64,000 nt of DNA from Actinomycetes bacterium (GTDB lineage Bacteria; Actinomycetota; Acidimicrobiia; IMCC26256; JANYLB01): contig JANYLB010000032.1 of NCBI GenBank assembly GCA_025363815.1, forward strand, positions 62,001 through 126,000, given 5' to 3'. Numbering within the stretch: the first letter of the stretch is position 1; each line of letters opens with the position of its first letter. Made by a program: the position numbers and the translations under genes. The notes under the pieces were generated by a model that made no database searches, had not been told where the DNA came from, and was given only the letters and a program-made list of their open reading frames with translations. This document shows, in pieces, positions 50,356 to 58,605 of this stretch.

Positions 50356-52266
50356 ATGGTCGTAGGCCCGCTCGAGCAGGCGCTCGACTACGCCCCCACC
50401 GGCATTGCCTTGCTCACCGGCGACGGTTGCATCCGGTGGGCGAATCGTCGGCTGTGCCGGATGCTGCGGCGCGACGCCGACGATCTTGTCGGTCTGGCCC
50501 TCTCCGAGCTCACCGATCCCAACGGTCCCAACGACTCGACCGACCGCGAGGTCTCGGCCGACCAGCTCGAAATCGGCCAGATGAGTGATCGCGGGCGTTT
50601 GCGGTTCCTGCGACCCGACGGCACATCAGTCTGGGGCGGCCTCGCGCTCAGCCGGCTCCCCGACGAAGTCTCCGAGACCGTCATGGTCGCGCAGATCAAC
50701 GATCTCTCTGCCCTCATGCGCGCCGAGGAGCAGCTCGGCATGGTGGTCCAAGGCTTGGACGATGGCATCGTTACCTTCGACCCACACGGGCGCGTAGCGA
50801 GCTCGAACCCCGCCGCGTCGCGCCTCCTCGGCATCGTGGCCACCGAGCTGCTCGGTGAGGTCAGCCAACCCGATTGGGCGATGATCGACGAAGACGGCGA
50901 ACCCGTCGCGCCGCAGGGTCGGCCCGAGGCCATGGTCGCGCGCACCGGAGAACCGGCGCACCAGTCGCTGGGCGTTCCCCTGGACGATGACACCGTGCGC
51001 TGGCTCCAGGTCTCGGCGCATCCGATCGAGCGACCAAACGGCGAACGCTGGGTCGTGGCGAGCTACCGCGACGTCTCAGAACATCGCAGAGTCGAGGCCG
51101 AGCTCGCGGTGTCGCTCGCCGCGGACAGGGCGAAGAGCGAGTTCTTGTCGCGCATGAGCCACGAACTTCGAACGCCGCTCAACGTGGTGCTCGGCTACGC
51201 GCAGCTGCTGCAGATGGATGACCTCGCGCCGACACACCGCGACTCCGTCGATCAGATCCTCACCGCAGGCCGCCATCTGCTCGAACTCGTGGAAGAGGTG
51301 CTCGACCTCGAGCGCATCAAACGGGGGCGGCTCGAAGTCGTCCTACAGCCGGTACCCCTCCTCGATGCGTTGCGTGAGGTGCTCGAGCTCGTCCAGCCGC
51401 TCGCCGACGCCAGCATCGTCACCGTCGAGCTGCGCGCAGGGACCGAACCCGAGATCATGGCCGTCGCCGACGCAGTGAGACTGCGTCAGGTTCTGCTGAA
51501 CCTGCTCACGAACGCGATCAAGTACAACCGCAGGGGAGGGCGGGTGACGCTCGCCGGACGCGAGATCGGCGGGATGATCGTCGTGCGCGTGCGCGACACC
51601 GGTCGTGGTATCGCACCCGACCAACTCACCCGCATCTTCCTTCCGTTCGAGCGGCTCGAAGCCGACGCGCTCGGCATAGATGGAGCCGGTGTCGGGCTCG
51701 CGCTATCGAAGCGGCTCGTGGAGGCGATGGGAGGTCAGATCGGGGTCGAGTCGACGCTCGGCGTGGGCAGCACCTTCTGGTTCATCGTGCGCGCCGGTGT
51801 GGCCGGCAAGGCCGATCCCAATCCGCCCCCCATATTCGAGCCGCTGAGCCCGAGCGCGGCCGCCGACCTCGCCCGTCGCGCCGACGGCCCGCGCCGGCGC
51901 CTGCTCTACATCGAAGACAACACCGCGAGCCGCACGCTCCTCGAACAGCTTGTCGCGCATCGAGGTGGCTTCGACGTCGTGGCCGCCGGGACCGCTGCCG
52001 AGGGATTACAACTCGCACGCGAAACCGCACCCGACACCATCCTTGTCGACCTACACCTCCCAGACGCCTCCGGAGAAGACCTGCTCCGGGAGCTGCAAGC
52101 CGATCCGAATACGGCATCCACGCCCGTGGTCGTGCTGACCGCCGACGCGACCCCGGCGCGTCGGAACGCGCTGCTCGAGATGGGCGCCGCCGCGTACCTG
52201 ACCAAGCCGCTAGATGCCGCTGCGCTGTTCGTGACGCTCGAGACGTTCGGCCAGGCGCGTGAGTAG
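50356..52266 (+). CDS. Hybrid histidine kinase with PAS domains and receiver
   Basis: ATG 50356 (M-V-V-G-P-L-E) gives 636 residues; the frame is open back to 50212. Two PAS domains (about 5-125 and 130-250) are followed by HisKA with R-M-S-H-E-L-R-T-P-L-N (His269), an HATPase domain with N-L-L-T-N-A-I-K-Y-N and D-T-G-R-G-I, and a C-terminal receiver domain with L-V-D-L-H-L-P-D (Asp565). No membrane segment, so it senses a cytoplasmic signal. The next gene is an OmpR-type regulator, 52 bases on. The receiver may form a phosphorelay or give negative feedback. Confidence 0.92.
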   Translation: MVVGPLEQALDYAPTGIALLTGDGCIRWANRRLCRMLRRDADDLVGLALSELTDPNGPNDSTDREVSADQLEIGQMSDRGRLRFLRPDGTSVWGGLALSRLPDEVSETVMVAQINDLSALMRAEEQLGMVVQGLDDGIVTFDPHGRVASSNPAASRLLGIVATELLGEVSQPDWAMIDEDGEPVAPQGRPEAMVARTGEPAHQSLGVPLDDDTVRWLQVSAHPIERPNGERWVVASYRDVSEHRRVEAELAVSLAADRAKSEFLSRMSHELRTPLNVVLGYAQLLQMDDLAPTHRDSVDQILTAGRHLLELVEEVLDLERIKRGRLEVVLQPVPLLDALREVLELVQPLADASIVTVELRAGTEPEIMAVADAVRLRQVLLNLLTNAIKYNRRGGRVTLAGREIGGMIVVRVRDTGRGIAPDQLTRIFLPFERLEADALGIDGAGVGLALSKRLVEAMGGQIGVESTLGVGSTFWFIVRAGVAGKADPNPPPIFEPLSPSAAADLARRADGPRRRLLYIEDNTASRTLLEQLVAHRGGFDVVAAGTAAEGLQLARETAPDTILVDLHLPDASGEDLLRELQADPNTASTPVVVLTADATPARRNALLEMGAAAYLTKPLDAAALFVTLETFGQARE

Positions 52267-52318
52267 CCTCTCGGTGAGCTGTAGAGCGGAGGTAGGACCG
52301 GGGGGAGGCCAGCTGATC

Positions 52319-53041
52319 ATGGCGGAGAAGATGGTCAACGCCACACCCGATGGCCGGCCCCTGGTGCTCGTGGTCGACGACGACGACCCGAGCCGTTCAC
52401 TCATCCGTCAGTACCTCGAGCGCACCGGGTACGCGGTGTCGGAGGCCGGCGATGGGCCCGCCGCGCTCAAGGCGGTGACCGTCGAGCGGCCCGAGGCGAT
52501 CGTGCTCGATCTCGGGTTGCCCGGCCTCGACGGCCTCGACGTGTTGCGCACGATCCGGCGCGCCAGCGGGGTGCCCGTGATCGTGCTCACCGGACGAGAC
52601 GAAGAGGTCGACAAGCTCTCGGGGTTCGACGCCGGCGCCGACGACTACGTGGTGAAACCGGTATCGCTCCCAGAGCTCGGCGCCCGGCTCCGTGCGGTGT
52701 TGCGGCGCGGCGAACCGGTCGTGGCCACCGAGCGTTTCGAGCTGGACGGACTCGTCATCGATCTGGCCGCCGCCACAGTTACCCTCGACGGAAACCCGGT
52801 GGAGCTCACGGCCAAGGAGTACGCGCTCCTCGCGTTCTTCGCCCAGTCGGGAGGGCGGTGCCTCGACCGCGAGGAGCTGCTGCATCATGTGTGGGGCTCC
52901 GTTGGCGACTGGCAGGACAGCGCCACCGTCACCGAACACATCCGCCGCATCCGCCGCAAGATCGATCCCGATCCTGAAAACCCTCGGTTCATCGAGACGG
53001 TTCGAGGCCTGGGTTACCGGTTCGCCACAGCCGAATCCTGA
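52319..53041 (+). CDS. OmpR-family response regulator
   Basis: ATG 52319 behind GGGGGAGG gives 240 residues; a GTG at 52259 would extend it and overlap the kinase gene. The receiver has D-D-D-D near 20, the phosphoacceptor in I-V-L-D-L-G-L-P-G (Asp64), and a Lys in D-Y-V-V-K-P. The C-terminal winged helix has E-L-T-A-K-E-Y-A-L-L and the W-G-S-V-x-D-W-Q-D-S-A-T-V-T-E-H-I-R-R-I-R-R-K pattern. It binds DNA. It is most likely the partner of the kinase upstream. Confidence 0.94.
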   Translation: MAEKMVNATPDGRPLVLVVDDDDPSRSLIRQYLERTGYAVSEAGDGPAALKAVTVERPEAIVLDLGLPGLDGLDVLRTIRRASGVPVIVLTGRDEEVDKLSGFDAGADDYVVKPVSLPELGARLRAVLRRGEPVVATERFELDGLVIDLAAATVTLDGNPVELTAKEYALLAFFAQSGGRCLDREELLHHVWGSVGDWQDSATVTEHIRRIRRKIDPDPENPRFIETVRGLGYRFATAES

Positions 53042-53171
53042 ACGCGCGTGCTCGATCGCGGCACCTGAAGTGTTCTTCGCCCGTTCGGGCACCATTCACC
53101 CCCGGGTCGACATCACCGCGGCGAACTCCACTAGACATGAGACGTCGATCGGACCGACCTAGGAGCGACGG

Positions 53172-54566
53172 GTGTTCTGGGGTCAACCGCGCGAGCAGGC
53201 CAGACACGCCGTCGTCACGACAGCCGTCGCGATCTTGATCTTGGCCGGCGTTGCGCCGTCGGCGCGTGCGACCTCTACGGCCACGCCACCACCAACCCTT
53301 TCCGATCCGACGACGACCACGTCGACGCAGACCTCCACGACCTTGGCGGAGCCGTCGACCACCACTTCGATGGCGCCCGCTACGTCCACGTCCACGTCGA
53401 GCTCGACCACGACCTCTCTGTCCAGGACAACGGCTCCGCCTGAGAACCCGACGCCGGGTGAAGCCCCGACGCCCGCGATGATCCTGGCGCAGCTCCGGCC
53501 AACGGTCGCGGCGCCGCCCCAGACCGGTCCCCCCGATGTCGCTCGGGAGCTGGCGCTACCGAGCGACTCGCTCACGGCTGCGATGGCGGAGCTCGACGCG
53601 CTCCAGGCAATCGCCCGAGGGCTCACAAACGCATACCCACCGCTGGTCGCGTCGGCAGAGTCGACGCGCCTCGCCGCAATCGAAGCCGCGCGATCCGTAG
53701 AGCGCACGCGCACGGCCCACGACCAAGCCCGAAGTCGAGTCGCGCGAACGATGCTCGACGCGGCGCGCTCGAGCCGACCAACTGAGCTGTCGGGCTCCGA
53801 CCTCGGGGCCAGGCGCGACCTCAAGTTGCTGCAGGCAACGATGCTTGCCCTTCGCAGGGAGGAAGCCCACCAGGACCGAATCTCCACCGATGCGGAACAC
53901 GTTCGCGCCTACACCGAGGCGCTGCGCGCCAACCATGCGGCGGCCGCGGTAGCTGTGTACGCCGAGATTTCAGGGGTCACCGCCAAGCTCACATCGACGC
54001 GAGTGGGCGTCGCCTTCGCCGGGCATGCGACCGCCGTCGACCCCGGCCCGACCGAGGTCGCGCGGCTCGCACGAGCCGCCGAGCTCGCGCTCGATTCCAA
54101 CATCGGCGTAGCTGGGTCACGGCGGCAGCTCGCCGAAGCGGTCGGTGCCCAAACCCAGCTCGACCCCGTGCGATTCGACACCGAATGGGCTGCGACCCCC
54201 GTGCCCGCCCTTCGGTCGACCTACTTCGCGTTGTCGCAGGTCGGCAAGCCCTACGTGTACGCCGCGGATGGCCCCGAGAGCTACGACTGCTCCGGTCTCA
54301 CCCGACGCGCCTGGCAGCAGGCGGGGATCTCGCTCCCCCACTTCTCGGGTGCGCAGCTCCACTCAGGTCTGCCGGTCGCACCGGCCCAGGTCCGGCCCGG
54401 CGACCTCCTCACTTACGGCCCAGACGGGAGCGAGCACGTGGTCCAGTACATCGGAGCCGGCTTCGACGTCGAGGCGATGGGGCGGCAGTGGGGCATCGTG
54501 ATCGAACGCGCCGACACCAATGCCGCCGGTGGCAACTTCGCCGGCGCATCACGACCTCTCCCCTAG
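53172..54566 (+). CDS. Secreted NlpC/P60 cell-wall peptidase
   Basis: GTG 53172 gives 464 residues. A signal peptide (hydrophobic 15-28) is followed by a Thr/Ser-rich linker, then an Ala/Arg-rich coiled coil (about 130-320) and a C-terminal NlpC/P60 domain with Y-D-C-S-G-L (Cys373) and V-R-P-G-D-L-L-T-Y-G-P-D-G-S-E-H-V (His). The family cuts gamma-D-Glu-dibasic acid bonds in stem peptides, which is relevant because the MurL/MurD operon that makes D-Glu is 1.2 kb downstream. It lies 130 bases after the response regulator, which may control it. Confidence 0.93.
   Translation: MFWGQPREQARHAVVTTAVAILILAGVAPSARATSTATPPPTLSDPTTTTSTQTSTTLAEPSTTTSMAPATSTSTSSSTTTSLSRTTAPPENPTPGEAPTPAMILAQLRPTVAAPPQTGPPDVARELALPSDSLTAAMAELDALQAIARGLTNAYPPLVASAESTRLAAIEAARSVERTRTAHDQARSRVARTMLDAARSSRPTELSGSDLGARRDLKLLQATMLALRREEAHQDRISTDAEHVRAYTEALRANHAAAAVAVYAEISGVTAKLTSTRVGVAFAGHATAVDPGPTEVARLARAAELALDSNIGVAGSRRQLAEAVGAQTQLDPVRFDTEWAATPVPALRSTYFALSQVGKPYVYAADGPESYDCSGLTRRAWQQAGISLPHFSGAQLHSGLPVAPAQVRPGDLLTYGPDGSEHVVQYIGAGFDVEAMGRQWGIVIERADTNAAGGNFAGASRPLP
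53300..53430 (+). repeat. Thr/Ser-coding low-complexity tract
   Basis: ACC, TCG, ACG and ACT codons alternate through this region of the NlpC/P60 gene and encode a Thr/Ser linker after the signal peptide. It resembles the tail tract of the pseudokinase. Confidence 0.65.
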
Positions 54567-54586
54567 CCCTTGCCCGGCCATCACAT

Positions 54587-54602
54587 CTGACGTTGCCGTC
54601 AG
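54587..54602. promoter_or_regulatory. Palindrome CTGAC-N6-GTCAG (operator or terminator)
   Basis: CTGACG (54587-54592) and CGTCAG (54597-54602) form a perfect 6+6 inverted repeat with a 4-base centre. It matches the spacing of the sites at 35807 and 40233. It lies 21 bases after the NlpC/P60 stop and 78 bases before the STAS start, so it could be an operator or an intrinsic stop stem; no U-tract is present. Confidence 0.45.
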
Positions 54603-54679
54603 CATCGAGTGCCGCTTTGAGTCTTGGGGGGCGCTGCGCGACGCTGGTCGCGGCGGTCAGACCGACGGGAGGGCAAACG

Positions 54680-55000
54680 ATGAGCTACGGAGCACCCGCA
54701 TTCGAACGCATCGAGCGCAACGGCGTGCCGACGCTCGTCATCACCGGTGAAGTCGACCTCGCCTGCGTCGACGAGCTCCGCGATCAGCTGCATGCGATCA
54801 CCTCGGCTCCCCTGGGTACCGGTGTTGTCGATCTCTCCGGCGTGACGTTTCTCGACTCGAGCGGCCTCGGCGTCCTCATCGCGGCGAAGAAGCACGCCGT
54901 CGCCGCCAACGCTGATCTCGCGCTCGCAGCGCCTTCACCGCCGTGTCGTAAGGTGCTCGAGATCAGCGGCGCCGATCAGTACTTCGAGATACGCGACTAG
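54680..55000 (+). CDS. STAS-domain anti-sigma factor antagonist
   Basis: ATG 54680 behind GGGAGGG gives 106 residues, the normal size for SpoIIAA/RsbV proteins. It starts with I-E-R-N-G-V-P-T-L-V-I-T-G-E-V-D-L and has F-L-D-S-S-G-L-G-V-L with the phosphorylatable Ser (60/61). It should bind a serine-kinase anti-sigma factor and so release a sigma factor; neither partner is in the window. It lies between the NlpC/P60 gene and the MurL operon but seems to be its own unit. Confidence 0.93.
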   Translation: MSYGAPAFERIERNGVPTLVITGEVDLACVDELRDQLHAITSAPLGTGVVDLSGVTFLDSSGLGVLIAAKKHAVAANADLALAAPSPPCRKVLEISGADQYFEIRD

Positions 55001-55095
55001 CACGAGCAGCCCGGAGCCCAGCCGGTACGATCGGGTGCATTCCTCCTGAGCCCGCTTCCGCCGCCCCTTCGAAGCACGGTGACGCAACGATCTGG

Positions 55096-55863
55096 GTGAA
55101 CGGCACGCTCTACGATCGTGATGCCCTCCCCCCCGAGCTCACGATTCTCTTCGGGACCTCGCTCGGCCTTTCGCCCGTCTGTTACCCGAGGGAGAGACTC
55201 CTGCTACGCCAGAACCTCGACATCCTCGGGCGCGCCGCCGAGTCGGTCGGGTACTCGAGCTTCGATGCTGATGAAGCAGCGGAAACGATCTCGTGGATCG
55301 ATGCACCGGAGTCGGTGGTCGCTCTGGTCCCTTCCCCTGCCGACCACCGCGCCGCGCCGCCCGGCAACGACTGGTTGCTCGTAGGCGCTCCGTTCAGCGC
55401 GCCTGACGCGTCGGATCCACTTCACCTCGGGGTCTCGATCCATCGCCGGAACCACCACAACCCCATGATCAACACGCTTTTCCTGGGCGACGGCGAGCTG
55501 CTCGCCGGAACCCGTGAGGCCATCGCCACCGGCCTGGACGACGTCGTCTGGTTGAACCTCGACGACAACGTGTCGTGCATCGCCTCGGGTGCACTCTTTG
55601 CCGAGATCGACGCCGAGGTGGTCACCCCACCGCTCGCCGATGGCGTCCCCGACAGCGCATGGCGAGCCGCGTGCATCGATGAGACGGGTGCCGTGGAGCT
55701 CCACCTCGACCTCAAGGAGCTGCTCGCCGCCCAATCGGTCGCATGCGTCTGGCCTTGGGGATCCGCGCAGGCCGTCGGCACGATCGACCAGACGTCGTAC
55801 GCCAACGCGTCACTCGCGACGAGGCTCGTCACCTCGATCACAACCGCAGGGGGTCGACGATGA
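55096..55863 (+). CDS. Class IV aminotransferase-like protein, PLP lysine not seen
   Basis: This 255-residue frame uses GTG 55096, but I-W-V-N-G just upstream is also in frame (from 55090), so a rare start further up is possible. The layout is that of fold-type IV PLP enzymes (D-amino-acid and branched-chain aminotransferases). The N-terminal W-V-N-G-T-L and the C-terminal N-V-S-C-I-A-S-G-A-L-F-A-E-I-D-A-E-V-V-T-P-P-L-A-D-G-V match the family's E-G-S-x-S-N-x-F-x-x-x-D-G-x-L-x-T-P-P. In the family lysine region this protein reads H-R-R-N-H-H-N-P, with no Lys; the only Lys lies late. It overlaps murL by ATGA. Most likely a non-catalytic or repurposed partner; see the finding. Confidence 0.6.
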   Translation: MNGTLYDRDALPPELTILFGTSLGLSPVCYPRERLLLRQNLDILGRAAESVGYSSFDADEAAETISWIDAPESVVALVPSPADHRAAPPGNDWLLVGAPFSAPDASDPLHLGVSIHRRNHHNPMINTLFLGDGELLAGTREAIATGLDDVVWLNLDDNVSCIASGALFAEIDAEVVTPPLADGVPDSAWRAACIDETGAVELHLDLKELLAAQSVACVWPWGSAQAVGTIDQTSYANASLATRLVTSITTAGGRR

Positions 55864-57230
55864 CGGACCGCACCGACCACGGGCTCACCGGACCGTTCAC
55901 GTTCGAGCGCGCCTCGATCGACCGCAATCAGGTCGAGCTCGGGTATCGGATCGGCACTGCGGTTGGTACTGGCATCGAGCTCACCGAGATAATCGAGTTT
56001 CCGTTCTCGCTCGGCGACTCCGCGGCGGTTCGTGCCGCGGTCCGGACCCTGCACCTCATCGCCGGGGTCTCGTACTACAAGTGCGTCGCGCCGACGGCGC
56101 TCGTAACCCACCCGTTGGTATCCGCCGAGCGCGCGCTGCTCCGCGCGCTGTACGACGAGGGTTTGCGCGAGTTCGCGTACCGCAACGACCTCGCGATACC
56201 GCTCCCGGTTGAGCTGCGTGAGACCAATGACAATTCGTCCGTGCCGCTCCCGCTCATCGCGCCTGTACCCCTCGAGAACATCGGCGCGCTCATCCCGGTA
56301 GGAGGCGGCAAGGACTCCGCTCTCGTTGCCGACCTGGTTGCCGACGGCCGGCTCATGACCGTCAATCCCACTGCCGCCCACGAACGGCTCGCTGCTTCCC
56401 TGGGGCGACCATTGCTCGGGGTCACGCGGCGGCTCGATCCGCGCCTGCGAGAGCTCATCGCCGCGGGTGCCCCGAACGGGCATGTTCCGGTGACCGCGAT
56501 CAACTCCGCGATCGCGGCGATCGTCGCGGTCGTGTGCGGCCTCCGCGACGTCGTAATGGGCCTCGAGCGCTCGGCCTCCGAACCGAGCCTCGTTGTCGAC
56601 GGCATCGAGATCAACCATCAGTTCTCGAAGTCACTTCGGGCAGAGCAGCTGCTGCGGGCGATTTTCGAACCGCTCGGAATCCGCTACTTCTCCCTGCTCC
56701 GACCGCTCACCGAGCTCGCGATCGGCACGAGCCTCGCCCGGCGCGGCCTCACCGACGACATCGTCTCGTGCAACCGGGTCTTCACCGTCTGGAACGAGAC
56801 CACCGCCAGCCGAGAGCAACGACCGTGTGGCCAGTGCGCTAAGTGTCTGTTCACCGCGCTCGTGCTGGCCCCGTCCCTCGACCCGAAGGCCGTGTACGCA
56901 CACTTCGGCCACCACGTCTTCGACGAGCTCGAGAACATCGACGGTGTAAGGGCGCTCTGGTCGGACGCCAAGCCTTTCGACTGTGTAGGTGAGCGCATGG
57001 AATCAGTATCGGCCCTGACGGTGCTGGCCGACTCCTCGGTCTGGCGGCACCACGCGGTTGTGTCCGCCCTTGCTCCCGAAGCCCGTTCGTTGCTCGAGTC
57101 GCACGGCACCAGCACCGGCGACTATCTCCACGTCGGGTCGGTCGACGGGCTGCCCGAGGAGTACCGCGATCGCATCTGCCGGATCGCATCCGAGATCGAA
57201 CCGATTCAGGGACCTGCCGATGCGAGTTGA
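55860..57230 (+). CDS. murL: MurL, UDP-MurNAc-L-Ala-L-Glu epimerase
   Basis: ATG 55860 gives 456 residues. The sequence follows the MurL family: I-P-V-G-G-G-K-D-S-A-L-V (residues 143-155), R-R-L-D-P-R-L-R-E-L, A-G-A-P-N-G-H-V-P-V-T-A-I, L-E-R-S-A-S-E-P, I-N-H-Q-F-S-K-S, F-S-L-L-R-P-L-T-E-L, and C-G-Q-C-A-K-C with K-P-F-D-C-V-G-E near the end. The family, described in Xanthomonas, converts the L-Glu of UDP-MurNAc-L-Ala-L-Glu to D-Glu with ATP, so racemase MurI is not needed. Its partner is a MurD that takes L-Glu, and a MurD-type ligase begins 11 bases before its stop. The gene is the core of the operon 55096-58488. Confidence 0.9.
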   Translation: MTDRTDHGLTGPFTFERASIDRNQVELGYRIGTAVGTGIELTEIIEFPFSLGDSAAVRAAVRTLHLIAGVSYYKCVAPTALVTHPLVSAERALLRALYDEGLREFAYRNDLAIPLPVELRETNDNSSVPLPLIAPVPLENIGALIPVGGGKDSALVADLVADGRLMTVNPTAAHERLAASLGRPLLGVTRRLDPRLRELIAAGAPNGHVPVTAINSAIAAIVAVVCGLRDVVMGLERSASEPSLVVDGIEINHQFSKSLRAEQLLRAIFEPLGIRYFSLLRPLTELAIGTSLARRGLTDDIVSCNRVFTVWNETTASREQRPCGQCAKCLFTALVLAPSLDPKAVYAHFGHHVFDELENIDGVRALWSDAKPFDCVGERMESVSALTVLADSSVWRHHAVVSALAPEARSLLESHGTSTGDYLHVGSVDGLPEEYRDRICRIASEIEPIQGPADAS

Positions 57231-58488
57231 CGACCTGCGTGGTCGACGGGTCGCGCTCCTCGGCCTCGGGATCGACGTACGCGCCGCGCTCCCCGCGATC
57301 ATGGCGGCCGGACCGAGTGAACTCGTCGTCGTCGACGAGAGCCTGACCGCCCGCGAGCACGAAGGTCTTCCGGTGGCATCGCTCGGTGCAGCGACACGGA
57401 ACGCGGAGATCCTCGTGCGCTCCCCCGGCTTCCCCCGCTACGTCGCGCCCATCGGCGACGCGATCGCCGGGGGCACGATGATGACCACTCCCGTCGACCT
57501 GTGGGCATGCTCGCTCCCCGGAAACCAACGGTTAGTGATGGTGACAGGGACCAAGGGCAAGTCGACGACCACCGACCTGATAGGCCACCTCGCCGGCCGT
57601 TCGGGTCTCCAGGTAGGAGTGGCCGGAAACTTCGGGATCCCGGTGTTCTCCGACGCCTGGGACCATGACGCGCCAATCGTCGTCATCGAGGTCTCGAGCT
57701 ATCAGGCGAGCGATCTCCACAATGTGCCGGAGATCGCGGTCCTCACCTCGCTCGCCGAGGATCACCTCGACTGGCACGGCAGCTACGAGCAGTACCGCAG
57801 CGACAAGCTCCGCGTCGTCGGAAACGACGGACGCGCGGCCACTCACGTGTTCGTCCCCCGCGCCGAAGCGGCCGCGATCGACGCGACGCGAGCCTTCTCC
57901 GCGAATCTCGTCGACGTGCCCGAGCACGCGCTTCGACTCCCAATCCACCGCGTGCAGAACGCCGCACTCGCGGCGCGCGTGGTTGGCGCGCTGGGTGCGA
58001 CCGGCATCGGTGACGCCGAAATCCTCGATGCAGCCGAGCGCTTCCTGCCCGGCCGGCTCGCGACCTGCGCCGGACCCGCCGATGGTCTGTGGATCGATGA
58101 TGCCCTCGCTACGAACCCCTCCGCGGCCGCCGCCGGCCTCGCTTGGGCTCGATCGCTCGATCGCCCGACGATCGTGTTGCTCGGCGGCGTTGACCGCGGG
58201 GTGAACCCGAGCCCGCTGAAAGAAGAGATCGCGCGGTGGCCCACTGGGCGCATCCGCGCGGTGACACTTCCCGACAACGGAGCCGCGCTCGCAGCGGCAT
58301 GCGGCATCGAGGTGGTCAGCGCCGCGGAGACGGTTCCCGACGCGGTCGCGGGCGCGGCCGACGCACTCCCCCGCAACGGCATCGTCATGTTCTCGCCTGC
58401 GGCACCGACCCCGCCCGCGGTCGGAACCTGGAAGATCCGCTCCGACGCGTTCCGAGCCGCAGCCGCTGCCCTGCGTGACGGCTCCTGA
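57220..58488 (+). CDS. murD2: MurD-type UDP-MurNAc-L-Ala-glutamate ligase (MurD2 candidate)
   Basis: A 422-residue Mur ligase starting inside murL. The P-loop T-G-T-K-G-K-S-T (109-116), N-F-G-I-P near 145, E-V-S-S-Y-Q near 160, and E-D-H-L-D-W-H-G near 190 are the MurD pattern. N-terminal G-L-G-I-D replaces the typical G-x-G-x-S. The C-terminal half keeps D-D-A-L-A-T-N-P. In Xanthomonas MurD2 adds L-Glu and MurL then epimerises it; the coupled gene order here predicts the same. That the enzyme prefers L-Glu is an inference; only its partnership with MurL supports it. Confidence 0.9.
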   Translation: MRVDDLRGRRVALLGLGIDVRAALPAIMAAGPSELVVVDESLTAREHEGLPVASLGAATRNAEILVRSPGFPRYVAPIGDAIAGGTMMTTPVDLWACSLPGNQRLVMVTGTKGKSTTTDLIGHLAGRSGLQVGVAGNFGIPVFSDAWDHDAPIVVIEVSSYQASDLHNVPEIAVLTSLAEDHLDWHGSYEQYRSDKLRVVGNDGRAATHVFVPRAEAAAIDATRAFSANLVDVPEHALRLPIHRVQNAALAARVVGALGATGIGDAEILDAAERFLPGRLATCAGPADGLWIDDALATNPSAAAAGLAWARSLDRPTIVLLGGVDRGVNPSPLKEEIARWPTGRIRAVTLPDNGAALAAACGIEVVSAAETVPDAVAGAADALPRNGIVMFSPAAPTPPAVGTWKIRSDAFRAAAAALRDGS

Positions 58489-58605
58489 CCACCGCGGCCT
58501 CGCCGAATAGGTACTCGTGATGCCCGACACCTCGGAACACCTGGCCGATGCCCGGGTCTCAGTCAACGGCCCAACCGCGTCGGTGAGCAGGGCGTGCACG
58601 AGTAA

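Noticed and set aside
55743-55859. An upstream extension of murL by 39 codons
   Set aside because: The longer frame overlaps the preceding gene and lacks family similarity; the ATG at 55860 overlaps the previous stop in the usual coupled way.
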